Shown here: one piece after another, positions 16,517 through 24,792 of the stretch
Numbering within the stretch: the stretch's first letter is position 1
How the letters are laid out: every line of letters starts with the position of its first letter
Assembly (NCBI GenBank): GCA_964526645.1
Contig: CAZGJN010000035.1
Location: forward strand, 1 to 42,336
Direction: 5' to 3'
DNA: 42,336 bases
Origin: JADJNW01 sp964526645
Lineage (GTDB): Bacteria > Bacteroidota > Bacteroidia > Chitinophagales > Saprospiraceae
The notes under the pieces: model-generated
Told to the model about the DNA's origin: nothing
Databases searched by the model: none
What the model saw: the letters and a program-made list of their open reading frames with translations, nothing else
Translations under genes and position numbers: made by a program

Positions 16517-17896
16517 TCAAAAAATGGCATTCATTCCCAAGCCCAACCAGTTTCCTCGTCGGATCGCACCTACTCCATTTTGTAAAAAAAATTGATTAAC
16601 AGTAGCGCCGTCGCCGGCAGCCCCTGGCATGCCATCCCTAAAGGTATAATGCAACATTAGTTTGAGATTTTTTTTGTCGAGGTACCAATTCAAACCCAGA
16701 TCATAAGTGGTTTCACTACCCGATGAAGTACCCAATATCAGCGCATCTGCCTGGGCTTGAGCAGCCTTCGCCCCTTCAAAGTGCATCAGCATTGCCACTG
16801 GTTCTAATACAAATCTACCCGCTGGGATATTGACACCTACCCTGAGGTGCCCTGTGCTAGCGCGTGCTGCAATACTTCGGGTACTTTGGTTTGGCAGTTT
16901 TTCTTGTCCGGTTCTTTCCATCCAGGTCCATTCACCATCAAGTTGGAAGGCATTGTAATTAAGTAAAAACCCCGACCCCAGCGTCAAAGAAGATTCAAAT
17001 AAATCAGTTTCACCCTGGTGAGCGGCATTAAAATCCAGCGAAAGCCCTCTGCGTTGATTAAAATAATTGATATCGTAGCTGATGCCGTACTTTTGCATTT
17101 CAGGTTCCCCTACAGTAAATACAACTCTTCCTGCCAGCAAAGGTGCAAAATTCTTGCCAGTAGAGCTTCCATTTAGCACTGTTATAGGGTTGAAGATTCC
17201 GATATTGTAATAAAGCCCAGCATGGCGGCTATTGATAAGCCCTCCGATATTGAGCCCTGCCGTCCTACCCGAACCAGCACCTACCAGGTGATTGCGCAAA
17301 TAATTTTGCGACATGGACTTTTCAAAGGAGTTAACAGCCCATCCAGAGGTAATATTTTCTCTTTGTATCTGCGGACGAAACCATCCGCCCACCACATTCA
17401 ATACTTCGCTATTGGGTATTACTTTCCATTGAAGAAAAGCGTCCCAAACGCCAACAGAAGGCTCTGCCCTGTTGGATACACCAACCCCACTGGACAGTAT
17501 ATCGCGCCCGATCTGATCATAAAAGAGCGCCAGTGTGTATTGCAGCCGCTCATAGGGGGTTCCATTAAAAACCAGGCGTGCCCGCCGCAAGGAAGTGTTA
17601 AAACGATCATCAACGGGCTCGTAGCCGCGAGTCGTTGAGTTATATATCTCAAAACCAGTAGAGTAAATACTCCACAATTGTATCATCGTTTTGATGTCAA
17701 TCTTAAACTGCTCTTTTTTTTGTAACCAACGGGGTTTCCATGTAGCTACGGGTACTGTATCTTGTTGAATCAAGCGGGTTGGTGCTACAAAAACAGGTGT
17801 TTTTGCGATTGAAACAGTGGTAGAAAAAATGATCCACAGCAGAAGCGTCCAATAACGAATCGCTTGGGTGTAAAAGGGATTTTGGTATTTTTCCAT
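16517..17896 (-). CDS. Outer-membrane porin, phosphate-selective porin O/P-like
   Basis: A 459-residue outer-membrane beta-barrel. An N-terminal signal-like hydrophobic stretch (TLLLWIIFSTTVSIA) is followed by repeated amphipathic strands, a FNTSLRRARLVFNG segment typical of porin O/P family proteins, and a C-terminal Phe as used by the barrel assembly machinery. The family name refers to phosphate, but selectivity cannot be read from the sequence. It lies 127 bases downstream of the SulP permease on the same strand, so it may admit the same anion through the outer membrane. Confidence 0.7.
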   Translation of the reverse strand: MEKYQNPFYTQAIRYWTLLLWIIFSTTVSIAKTPVFVAPTRLIQQDTVPVATWKPRWLQKKEQFKIDIKTMIQLWSIYSTGFEIYNSTTRGYEPVDDRFNTSLRRARLVFNGTPYERLQYTLALFYDQIGRDILSSGVGVSNRAEPSVGVWDAFLQWKVIPNSEVLNVVGGWFRPQIQRENITSGWAVNSFEKSMSQNYLRNHLVGAGSGRTAGLNIGGLINSRHAGLYYNIGIFNPITVLNGSSTGKNFAPLLAGRVVFTVGEPEMQKYGISYDINYFNQRRGLSLDFNAAHQGETDLFESSLTLGSGFLLNYNAFQLDGEWTWMERTGQEKLPNQSTRSIAARASTGHLRVGVNIPAGRFVLEPVAMLMHFEGAKAAQAQADALILGTSSGSETTYDLGLNWYLDKKNLKLMLHYTFRDGMPGAAGDGATVNQFFLQNGVGAIRRGNWLGLGMNAIF

Positions 17897-18023
17897 TTAT
17901 GTTTTTGCTTGACAATAAAGTTTTTAAACTAATGTGCCGATTTGTCAATATGTTAGTACAATTATAAAAAACAGTCAATCAGTATTTTATAAAAAATTAT
18001 ACCAAATTAAAAATCGTTATTTC

Positions 18024-19760
18024 TTACTCACTTTTCACATTGCTTTGCAGGGTATAAGGCTGAAACACCTTCTGATCCTCTTTTTCATAATGGTTGTCGA
18101 AAGCATCTACTGCTTGTTGATTGCTCAAAAAGAAATGGTCATTACCCACCAGCTCAGTCAGCCCTGCTTTTGAAAAAGCATCGCGCACTGGTCCAATTAC
18201 ACCCGTAAAATAAACATCAACATTTCTTCTTCGGAATTCCTTTACCCATTCTTCAAGAGCGTGGAGCGCGCTGCTATCTACGTGGTTGATACTGTCGGCA
18301 TTGATAATCAGGAGCCTGAGCGTATGTGCCTTCTCCACTAAAATACCGTCCAGTTTATCTTTGATATAATTCAGATTGGCAAAAAAAAGCGGTCCATCAA
18401 AACGCACGATAGTAAGGTCTGGGCGTTGTTCTACATTATCAAAACGGTTAATATTGCGATAAAAAGGAGAATTGGGCACTCTGCCCAAAATAGCAATGTG
18501 TGGACGAGATGCGCGATAAATCAATAACCCAAGCGACAACAACACCCCGATAGCGATGCCCTCTTCCACGCCAATAAAAAGTGTTGATAGAAAAGTTGCC
18601 AGGAGCATTAGGAAATCACTTTTGTCGGTTCGCCACAAGTGAATCGCTTCCTTGAAATCAATTAAACCATATACCGCTACGATAATCACCGCACCAACGA
18701 TGGCGTTGGGCAAAAAGTAGAATAAAGGTGTCAAAAAAAGCAATGTAAATACAATCAGCAGCGCACTGATGATGGAAGCCATCTGCGTTTTAGCACCTGC
18801 TTGGTCATTCACGGCAGTACGCGAAAAGCCGCCGGTAGTAGGAAAGGCTTGAAAAAGAAACCCCCCGATATTACTGATGCCCAGTGCTATCAACTCCTGA
18901 TTTGCAATTACCTGGTAATCCTTGTGGCGCGCCTGCATAGCCTTAGCCACGGCAATGCTTTCTGTAAAACTGACAATAGCAATAGCCAAACCAACCGGTA
19001 ATAATGCCTTTATATCCTGCCAGCTGAATTCCGGCAAGAGGAAAGAAGGCAAACCGCTTGGCACGGTGCCCACTATTTTTACCTGACCGACCAAGCCAAA
19101 GCCCCAAACGATTAAAATGCCATACACCACTGCCAATAAAGGACTGGGAATTTTTTTATTGATTCTTTTTAAAATCAAAATCAATAGGATACCACTACCC
19201 CCGATGCCGAAAGTCACCCAATTGATGTTACTCACTTGTTGGAAGGATTCCAAAAGAATATGAAAAACCGACTCGTTGCGCTCAATGGTGATCCCCAGTA
19301 TGTGTTTGAGTTGCCCTAAACCGATGATAATGGCTGAAGCCGACGTAAATCCACTTACCACCGGATGTGATAGGAAATTAACTAAAAACCCCAAGCGTAG
19401 TATGCCCAATAGCAATTGCACAACACCTACTATCAGCGCTAACAAAATTGCTAATCCTACAAAAGTTGGTGACTGTGGGGCTGCGATCGTAGAAACGCCT
19501 GCAAAAACCATCAGGGATATGATAGAAACTGGACCTACCGATAATTGACGGGAGGTACCAAAAATGGCATACAAAAACATCGGAATCGTAGAGGCATACA
19601 GTCCATAAATGGTGGGCACTCCAGCGATCATCGCAAAAGCAATACTCTGCGGAATAAGCAAAATCCCTGCCGTAAGCCCCGCCGGCAGATCACCTTTAAA
19701 TTGTGCCTTGCTGTAATTCGGCAGCCATTCTAAAATCGGGAGGTACTTCCTGAGCCTCAT
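18024..19760 (-). CDS. SulP family anion permease with STAS domain
   Basis: A 578-residue inner-membrane transporter of the SulP (SLC26) family. The opening PNYSKAQFKGDLPAGLTAGI and the IPQSIAFAMIAGVPTIYGLY motif are diagnostic, followed by about ten further membrane segments. A cytoplasmic STAS domain occupies residues about 440-560, with the VDSSALHALEEW loop. The likely substrate is sulfate or bicarbonate; the downstream porin and rhodanese make sulfate attractive, by context. A perfect CRP/FNR-type palindrome lies about 95-110 bases upstream of the start (19854-19871), suggesting control by a CRP-family regulator. Confidence 0.88.
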   Translation of the reverse strand: MRLRKYLPILEWLPNYSKAQFKGDLPAGLTAGILLIPQSIAFAMIAGVPTIYGLYASTIPMFLYAIFGTSRQLSVGPVSIISLMVFAGVSTIAAPQSPTFVGLAILLALIVGVVQLLLGILRLGFLVNFLSHPVVSGFTSASAIIIGLGQLKHILGITIERNESVFHILLESFQQVSNINWVTFGIGGSGILLILILKRINKKIPSPLLAVVYGILIVWGFGLVGQVKIVGTVPSGLPSFLLPEFSWQDIKALLPVGLAIAIVSFTESIAVAKAMQARHKDYQVIANQELIALGISNIGGFLFQAFPTTGGFSRTAVNDQAGAKTQMASIISALLIVFTLLFLTPLFYFLPNAIVGAVIIVAVYGLIDFKEAIHLWRTDKSDFLMLLATFLSTLFIGVEEGIAIGVLLSLGLLIYRASRPHIAILGRVPNSPFYRNINRFDNVEQRPDLTIVRFDGPLFFANLNYIKDKLDGILVEKAHTLRLLIINADSINHVDSSALHALEEWVKEFRRRNVDVYFTGVIGPVRDAFSKAGLTELVGNDHFFLSNQQAVDAFDNHYEKEDQKVFQPYTLQSNVKSE

Positions 19761-19853
19761 TTCTTTGCTTTTTAAAAAGTAAAAAATGGCTAATAAAATG
19801 CCGCCATCTCGTGGGATTGGCGGTGCAAAACTGAGCGTTTTTTTCGCAAGGAT

Positions 19854-19871
19854 GTGTGAACTGTATCACAC
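19854..19871. promoter_or_regulatory. CRP/FNR-type operator (GTGTGA-N6-TCACAC)
   Basis: GTGTGA (19854-19859), ACTGTA, TCACAC (19866-19871) is a perfect 6-bp inverted repeat with a six-base centre and contains the classical TGTGA-N6-TCACA core. It lies 94 bases upstream of the SulP start and 276 bases upstream of the arsC-like gene, in the divergent intergenic region, so it most likely acts on the SulP unit. Confidence 0.55.
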
Positions 19872-20049
19872 GATTCAAAAAAGGTTTTACTGATCATCTT
19901 TAATTATCAAATAGCGCTCAGCAAGGTGTGCTGTATTTGCCGTGCTATCGCCAATAAATTATTGAATCTATTGGCAAAGTACAATAAAGCCTCTTATTTT
20001 TTTAGAACCAATAGGGTTGTCATAAGATAAACGAACGGATAATATGTCA

Positions 20050-20080
20050 ACAATTGATTTGTTGCAAAAATATCAATTGT
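20050..20080. promoter_or_regulatory. 9-bp inverted repeat upstream of arsC-like gene
   Basis: ACAATTGAT (20050-20058) and ATCAATTGT (20072-20080) form a perfect inverted repeat with a 13-base spacer. It ends ten bases before the candidate -33 TTG at 20090, a position typical for an activator site. A dyad of 31 bases suits a dimeric helix-turn-helix regulator, but no regulator gene is adjacent. Confidence 0.45.
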
Positions 20081-20089
20081 AAAAAATGG

Positions 20090-20120
20090 TTGGTAGAGTA
20101 AATAGATAGTGTTACTTTTA
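20090..20120 (+). promoter_or_regulatory. Candidate arsC promoter (TTG-N20-TACTTTTA)
   Basis: TTG at 20090-20092 and TACTTTTA at 20113-20120 are separated by 20 bases. The -7 box differs from TAnnTTTG only in its last base. It lies 26 bases before the ATG at 20147. Confidence 0.4.
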
Positions 20121-20146
20121 CATTAAATCTGTGTAAACCAAATTGT

Positions 20147-20584
20147 ATGAAAAAGGTCTTGGTACTTTGTAAAGGTAATTCCTGCCGCAGCCAAATGGCG
20201 GAGGGCTACCTTCAGTTCTATGGCAAAGGCAATGGACTATTTTTTAGTGCAGGGCTTGAAAATCATGGTATTAACCCTTATGCCGTGCAAGTAATGGCAG
20301 AAGATAGTATTGACATCGGGAGGGGCACCTCCAAGGGCATTGACCTTTTTAGAGGGGAGCATTTCGATTTTGTGATCAATATCTGCGAAGAGCTTACAAA
20401 TCAAGACTTCGATATGGTTACTGCTGATAAATGGCTACATCTAAACATTCCTGATCCTGCCGCAGTGGTAGGTTCAGAAGCCCAGCAAATAAAGGCATTT
20501 CGGCAGGTGCGGGAAGCTATCAAAATGCACATGCTCAAATTTATCGGCAAAGAACTCACGCCGGCAGAAGAACCCGCATTTTAG
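20147..20584 (+). CDS. arsC: ArsC-type arsenate reductase / low-MW tyrosine phosphatase family
   Basis: A 145-residue protein of the low-molecular-weight phosphatase fold. The N-terminal KVLVLCKGNSCRSQMAEG holds the CX5R active loop (Cys8 to Arg14), and the later HLNIPDPAA provides the catalytic Asp of the IPDPA loop. The sequence matches thioredoxin-linked arsenate reductases better than true tyrosine phosphatases (NSCRSQMAEG). Such enzymes reduce arsenate to arsenite in the cytoplasm. No ArsB/Acr3 efflux pump or ArsR regulator is in the window, so its substrate is not confirmed. The gene is followed by ppk1 on the same strand, which has its own promoter box. Confidence 0.75.
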   Translation: MKKVLVLCKGNSCRSQMAEGYLQFYGKGNGLFFSAGLENHGINPYAVQVMAEDSIDIGRGTSKGIDLFRGEHFDFVINICEELTNQDFDMVTADKWLHLNIPDPAAVVGSEAQQIKAFRQVREAIKMHMLKFIGKELTPAEEPAF

Positions 20585-20667
20585 TCGTATAGGCTGTACA
20601 AAACAAAGCAATAAACCAGACAGGATCAGATAAAGCGGCTATCCTGGGCTAAATTTTTGTCTTTTTC

Positions 20668-20675
20668 TATCTTTG
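20668..20675 (+). promoter_or_regulatory. -7 promoter box of ppk1 (TATCTTTG)
   Basis: An exact TAnnTTTG match 15 bases before the ATG of polyphosphate kinase; no TTG lies at the ideal spacing. A short inverted repeat (CAGGAT at 20621, ATCCTG at 20641) with a loop of 14 bases precedes it and may end the arsC transcript. Confidence 0.5.
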
Positions 20676-20690
20676 GCAAAAAAAGAGTAA

Positions 20691-22751
20691 ATGGAAGTGC
20701 CATATATCAGCAGAGATTTGAGTTGGTTAGCTTTTAACCACAGGGTATTGCAAGAAGCAATGGATGAAGGCGTTCCTTTGTACGAGCGCATCAAGTTTTT
20801 GGCGATCTATAGTTCTAATCTTGATGAATTTTATCGGGTCAGGGTGGCTTCTTTGCGTAGCTTTAAAGCATTGAAGAAAAAAACGCGCAAGGAGTTGGAT
20901 ATCAAACCCAAAAGAGAACTGAAGGAAATCAGGCGGCTTGTGGAGCAACAGCAGCAAACTTTCGGTCGGGTTTTTCGGCAGGAGATTTTGCCAGCCTTGC
21001 AAAAAAAAGGCATTTACCTGATCGCTGATCAAGCTTACGACGCGGCACAGCAACAGTTTTTGAAAAAGTATTTCTTCGAAAAAATTTACCCGCTACTGCA
21101 GCCTACTTTATTGGATGACAAGGTGGAACCGCCCTTTCTGGAAAACGCTGGACTTTATTTTGTTGTGCATTTTTCTGATAATCAATCTGCTGCAATTGTA
21201 AATATCCCTTCCGACAAACTTCCGCGCTTTGTGGAATTGCCTTCGCCGGATGGTTCGTTTCACTTGACTTTTCTCGATGATGTTTTGCGATTTAACCTGG
21301 AAGATTTTTTCAAACAGGACATAGCTGGCGCATTTTCTATCAAGCTTTCGAGGGATGCTGAAATGTACATCGAGGATGAATATTCAGGGGATTTATTGGA
21401 GAAAATAAAGCAGGGATTAGAAGAGCGAAGTATTGGTTTGCCTACTCGGTTTTTATTCGACAATACCATGCCCTCGGATTTGTTGCAACGGCTAAAGGAA
21501 ATGTTCAATTTGCGCAAAAGCGACATGATTCCTGGTGCGCGGTATCACAATTTTAATGACTTTTTTAATTTTCCCAATCCGCTGAAAGACAGTGAATTGT
21601 ATGATTTGCCGATGCCGCCATTGCCGCATGCAGACCTGGAAGGTGCCTCGTCTATCATGGCTGTTATATTACAAAAAGACATAATGCTTCATTTTCCATA
21701 TCAAAAATATGACTATGTCCTTCGGCTATTGGAGGAAGCCGTGCATGCGCCGTCCGTCAAGAGCATCAAAATTACACTCTACCGCGTAGCATCGCAGTCG
21801 GCTGTAGTAAAAAAACTGCTGGAAGCGCGTCAGGCAGACAAAGAGGTGACCGTTTTTGTGGAAGCGAAGGCACGCTTTGATGAGCAAGCCAACCTTCAAT
21901 GGGGGGCACAGCTGGAGCAAGCCGGTGCGAAAGTTTTTTACAGCTACCCCGATATCAAGGTCCACAGCAAGTTGTTGCTGATCAGTACCCAGGAGGATTT
22001 TGAACCCCGGCATTATGCCTACATCGCTACCGGAAATTTTAATGAAAAAACAGCCCGATTATACGGCGATCATGCCTTACTTACCACAGACAATCGGTTG
22101 ACGACAGAAGTGGCAAAGGTATTCAATCTGCTGGAGCGCAAGATTCTTGTGCCCAATTGTAAGCACTTGTTGGTATCGCCCTTTAGCTTGAGGGATCGTT
22201 TTGAAGCGCTGATTGATCAGGAGATTGAGCACGCCCGTGCGGGAAAAACTGCTTATATGATTTTGAAAATGAATAGCCTGGAAGATCAGCAAATGATAAA
22301 AAAACTATACGAAGCAAGCCAGGCAGGTGTTCGTATCCAGTTGATTATCAGAGGAATTTGTTGTCTTGCGCCAGGGGTGGATGGTTTGAGTGAGCAAATA
22401 GAGGCTATCAGCATCGTGGATCGCTTTTTGGAACACGCCAGGGTTTATATTTTTGCCAACAACGGGGATGAACAAATGTATATTGCTTCCGCTGACTGGA
22501 TGCTGCGCAACCTAAGCCGCCGTGTGGAGGTGGCAGTCCCTATTTACGATCCGACGATCTATCGAGAGTTACGCCATATCATTGACATACAATTACGCGA
22601 CAACAGCAAGGCAAGGTGTATAGATGCCAACTTTCAAAATATGCGCCGGCAACACTTGCCCATTGAGGCTTCTGTGCGGGCTCAAGCTGATATTTACCGT
22701 TTTTTAGAGCAGAGCTTGGCAGAAAAGAATGCTGCTTTTGCAATTAGCTGA
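20691..22751 (+). CDS. ppk1: Polyphosphate kinase 1
   Basis: A 686-residue PPK1 of normal length. It catalyses reversible transfer of the gamma-phosphate of ATP to long polyphosphate chains. The N-terminal RDLSWLAFNHRVLQEA and YSSNLDEFYRVRVASL motifs are diagnostic. In the catalytic phospholipase D-like half, IKVHSKLLLI carries the phospho-accepting His, followed by the ATGNFNEKTARLYGDHAL segment. The second PLD-like domain holds IRGICCLAPGV and RFLEHARVYIF. The gene stands directly before btaA (87-base gap), and both products fit a phosphate-economy theme. An exopolyphosphatase gene is not seen nearby. Confidence 0.95.
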   Translation: MEVPYISRDLSWLAFNHRVLQEAMDEGVPLYERIKFLAIYSSNLDEFYRVRVASLRSFKALKKKTRKELDIKPKRELKEIRRLVEQQQQTFGRVFRQEILPALQKKGIYLIADQAYDAAQQQFLKKYFFEKIYPLLQPTLLDDKVEPPFLENAGLYFVVHFSDNQSAAIVNIPSDKLPRFVELPSPDGSFHLTFLDDVLRFNLEDFFKQDIAGAFSIKLSRDAEMYIEDEYSGDLLEKIKQGLEERSIGLPTRFLFDNTMPSDLLQRLKEMFNLRKSDMIPGARYHNFNDFFNFPNPLKDSELYDLPMPPLPHADLEGASSIMAVILQKDIMLHFPYQKYDYVLRLLEEAVHAPSVKSIKITLYRVASQSAVVKKLLEARQADKEVTVFVEAKARFDEQANLQWGAQLEQAGAKVFYSYPDIKVHSKLLLISTQEDFEPRHYAYIATGNFNEKTARLYGDHALLTTDNRLTTEVAKVFNLLERKILVPNCKHLLVSPFSLRDRFEALIDQEIEHARAGKTAYMILKMNSLEDQQMIKKLYEASQAGVRIQLIIRGICCLAPGVDGLSEQIEAISIVDRFLEHARVYIFANNGDEQMYIASADWMLRNLSRRVEVAVPIYDPTIYRELRHIIDIQLRDNSKARCIDANFQNMRRQHLPIEASVRAQADIYRFLEQSLAEKNAAFAIS

Positions 22752-22838
22752 ATGATAGATAGCACTTTTTCTTGAAAAATTTATGAACTTTGCAGCTCTA
22801 AGTGGCTTTGGCAGGAAATCATTAAATAGTTTATTGTC

Positions 22839-23996
22839 GTGAAACAATTGAATAATGTAAGAGACTGGATATTTAGACAAGTACATTCCAGCAACCTGAT
22901 TTACAATACTTGTTGGGAAGACCCCCGCTGCGACCGTCAATTGCTCGAATTGGATAGGCAAAGTGAAATCGTAATGATTACCAGTGCGGGCTGCAATGCC
23001 TTGGATTATTTGATTGACGAACCAAAGCATATTCATTGTATTGATATGAATCCTCGGCAGAATGCGCTCTTGCATCTGAAATTGGCTGCTTTTCAGGCTG
23101 GTCGTTTTGATGATCTCTTTTTGATGTTTGGCAAAGGTGCACATCCCAACATGAGGGAATTGTATGAAGAAAAATTGCAGGCTTTCCTTCCTGATTTTGC
23201 AGATAAATATTGGAGTAAAAATCTTAATTATTTCAATGGCAAGGGCGTACGCAAAACATTTTACCATTATGGCACTTCGGGTACTTTCGCTTGGATGGCA
23301 AACCAGTACATGAAAACCCGAAAGCGCGTTTATCGCAAGTTGCAAGCAATGTTTGAAGCAGAAAGCATTGAACAACAAGCCGCTATTTATTACGAAATTG
23401 AGCATAAACTTTTGAATAAACTGACAGAATGGGTGATGAATCGCCACCTGATCATGAGCCTGGTAGGGGTGCCCCGAAGTCAGCAGCAATTATTTATTGA
23501 CAAGTACGAGCGCGGCGCTTTGGGCTATGTACAGGAATGTTTGCGGAAGGTCTTTACGAAGCTTTCTTTGCACGACAATTATTTCTGGCGCTTGTATTTG
23601 CAGGGTTCTTACACCGAGCAGTGTTGTCCTTCTTATTTGGAGCACGAGCATTTTGATACCATTCGTCGGCAAACGGATAAAATCAGCACCCACACTTCTA
23701 CCATTAGCCAGTTTTTGAAAGACAATCCCAATCAGTATTCGCATTTTATTCTGTTGGATCATCAGGATTGGCTGGCTGCCAATAACCGACCGGCGCTGAA
23801 AGAGGAGTGGCAACTAATTTTGCAAAATAGCAAGAAAGGTACGCGCATTTTGCTGCGTTCGGCAGCTGAAAAGGTGGACTTTTTCCCGGATTTTGTTCAT
23901 GAGGCGCTGGTGTTTGAGCAAGAAAAAACGAAAATCACCCACAATTACGACCGTGTGGGCACTTATGCGAGCGTGTATCTTGGCATTGTTAAATGA
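22839..23996 (+). CDS. btaA: BtaA-like diacylglycerol 3-amino-3-carboxypropyltransferase (DUF3419)
   Basis: A 385-residue DUF3419/BtaA protein. BtaA transfers the 3-amino-3-carboxypropyl group of S-adenosylmethionine to diacylglycerol, the first step of the betaine lipid DGTS. The diagnostic opening is NLIYNTCWEDPRCDRQ, then a SAM-binding fold with ITSAGCNALDYL and HCIDMNPRQNALLHLK at about residues 48-80. The GTG start at 22839 is chosen because the next Met in frame lies far into the conserved region. It is followed after 70 bases by the methyltransferase BtaB, so the two probably form an operon. Membrane-associated activity is expected, but no transmembrane helix is obvious. Confidence 0.85.
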   Translation: MKQLNNVRDWIFRQVHSSNLIYNTCWEDPRCDRQLLELDRQSEIVMITSAGCNALDYLIDEPKHIHCIDMNPRQNALLHLKLAAFQAGRFDDLFLMFGKGAHPNMRELYEEKLQAFLPDFADKYWSKNLNYFNGKGVRKTFYHYGTSGTFAWMANQYMKTRKRVYRKLQAMFEAESIEQQAAIYYEIEHKLLNKLTEWVMNRHLIMSLVGVPRSQQQLFIDKYERGALGYVQECLRKVFTKLSLHDNYFWRLYLQGSYTEQCCPSYLEHEHFDTIRRQTDKISTHTSTISQFLKDNPNQYSHFILLDHQDWLAANNRPALKEEWQLILQNSKKGTRILLRSAAEKVDFFPDFVHEALVFEQEKTKITHNYDRVGTYASVYLGIVK

Positions 23997-24066
23997 AAAA
24001 AAAATGAGGGTAGCGCTATGCCAGGGGCTGGCACTTCCCGTTTTTCCTATCCTCTTATGCTGTTGT

Positions 24067-24717
24067 ATGAAAAACATTTCTTTCACGGATAATCCTGCTG
24101 AACAAGCGCAGACGATTCGCAGGTACTACCGCTTGCAAGCAAAAATTTATGACGCTACACGCTGGACTTTTTTGTTTGGGCGCAACAAAATTATCCAGGA
24201 ATTGCCCTTCCCAAAAGATGCAAAGGTCAATATACTTGAAATCGGCTGCGGCACTGGGCATAACTTGCAACGAATTGCCAAAATTTTTTCAAAAGCGCAA
24301 CTGACGGGGTTGGATGTATCAGCAGATATGCTTGAAAAAGCGAAGCAAAATACGCAATCCTTCTCAGAAAGGGTGACGCTGGTAGAAAAGCCCTACACCC
24401 TGGGCGATACAGATTTTACGGGCAGGATGGATGCCATTTTGTTTTCCTATTCCCTCACCATGATCAACCCGCAATGGAAAGACCTGATCCTGCAAGCAAA
24501 AAACGACCTTAAACCAGGAGGCTTTATCGCTGTGGTGGATTTTCACAATACGCGCTTCGATTGGTTTAAGCGGCACATGGGCAACAACCACGTGCGCATG
24601 GATGGACACCTGCTGCCTGTACTGGAAACGGAATTTCAAACCTTGCTCTCCGAAGTAAAATCTGCCTACGGCGGCGTGTGGGCGTATGTGCTTTTTATTG
24701 GTAGAAAAAATAGCTAA
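24067..24717 (+). CDS. btaB: BtaB-like SAM-dependent methyltransferase
   Basis: A 216-residue class I methyltransferase. SAM-binding motif I is NILEIGCGTGHNL (about residues 58-70), motif II is LTGLDVSADMLEKA, and ILFSYSLTMINPQWKD with LKPGGFIAVVDFHNTRF completes the fold. This phrase pattern fits BtaB, which adds three methyl groups to the amine of DGHS to give DGTS. The start is taken at ATG 24067; an ATG at 24004 would add 21 residues that look unrelated. It follows btaA closely, and the pair supports the assignment of each gene. Confidence 0.8.
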   Translation: MKNISFTDNPAEQAQTIRRYYRLQAKIYDATRWTFLFGRNKIIQELPFPKDAKVNILEIGCGTGHNLQRIAKIFSKAQLTGLDVSADMLEKAKQNTQSFSERVTLVEKPYTLGDTDFTGRMDAILFSYSLTMINPQWKDLILQAKNDLKPGGFIAVVDFHNTRFDWFKRHMGNNHVRMDGHLLPVLETEFQTLLSEVKSAYGGVWAYVLFIGRKNS

Positions 24718-24792
24718 GCGTTACGCTTCATATCGTATTGAAAAATAAATGCTATTTGAATAGAGATGCGTCTTTTCTTGTTGAAAATGAGA

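Noticed and set aside
24004..24066. Upstream ATG for the BtaB-like gene
   Set aside because: The added residues are Cys- and Leu-rich and unlike methyltransferase N-termini; the ATG at 24067 starts the recognisable domain.
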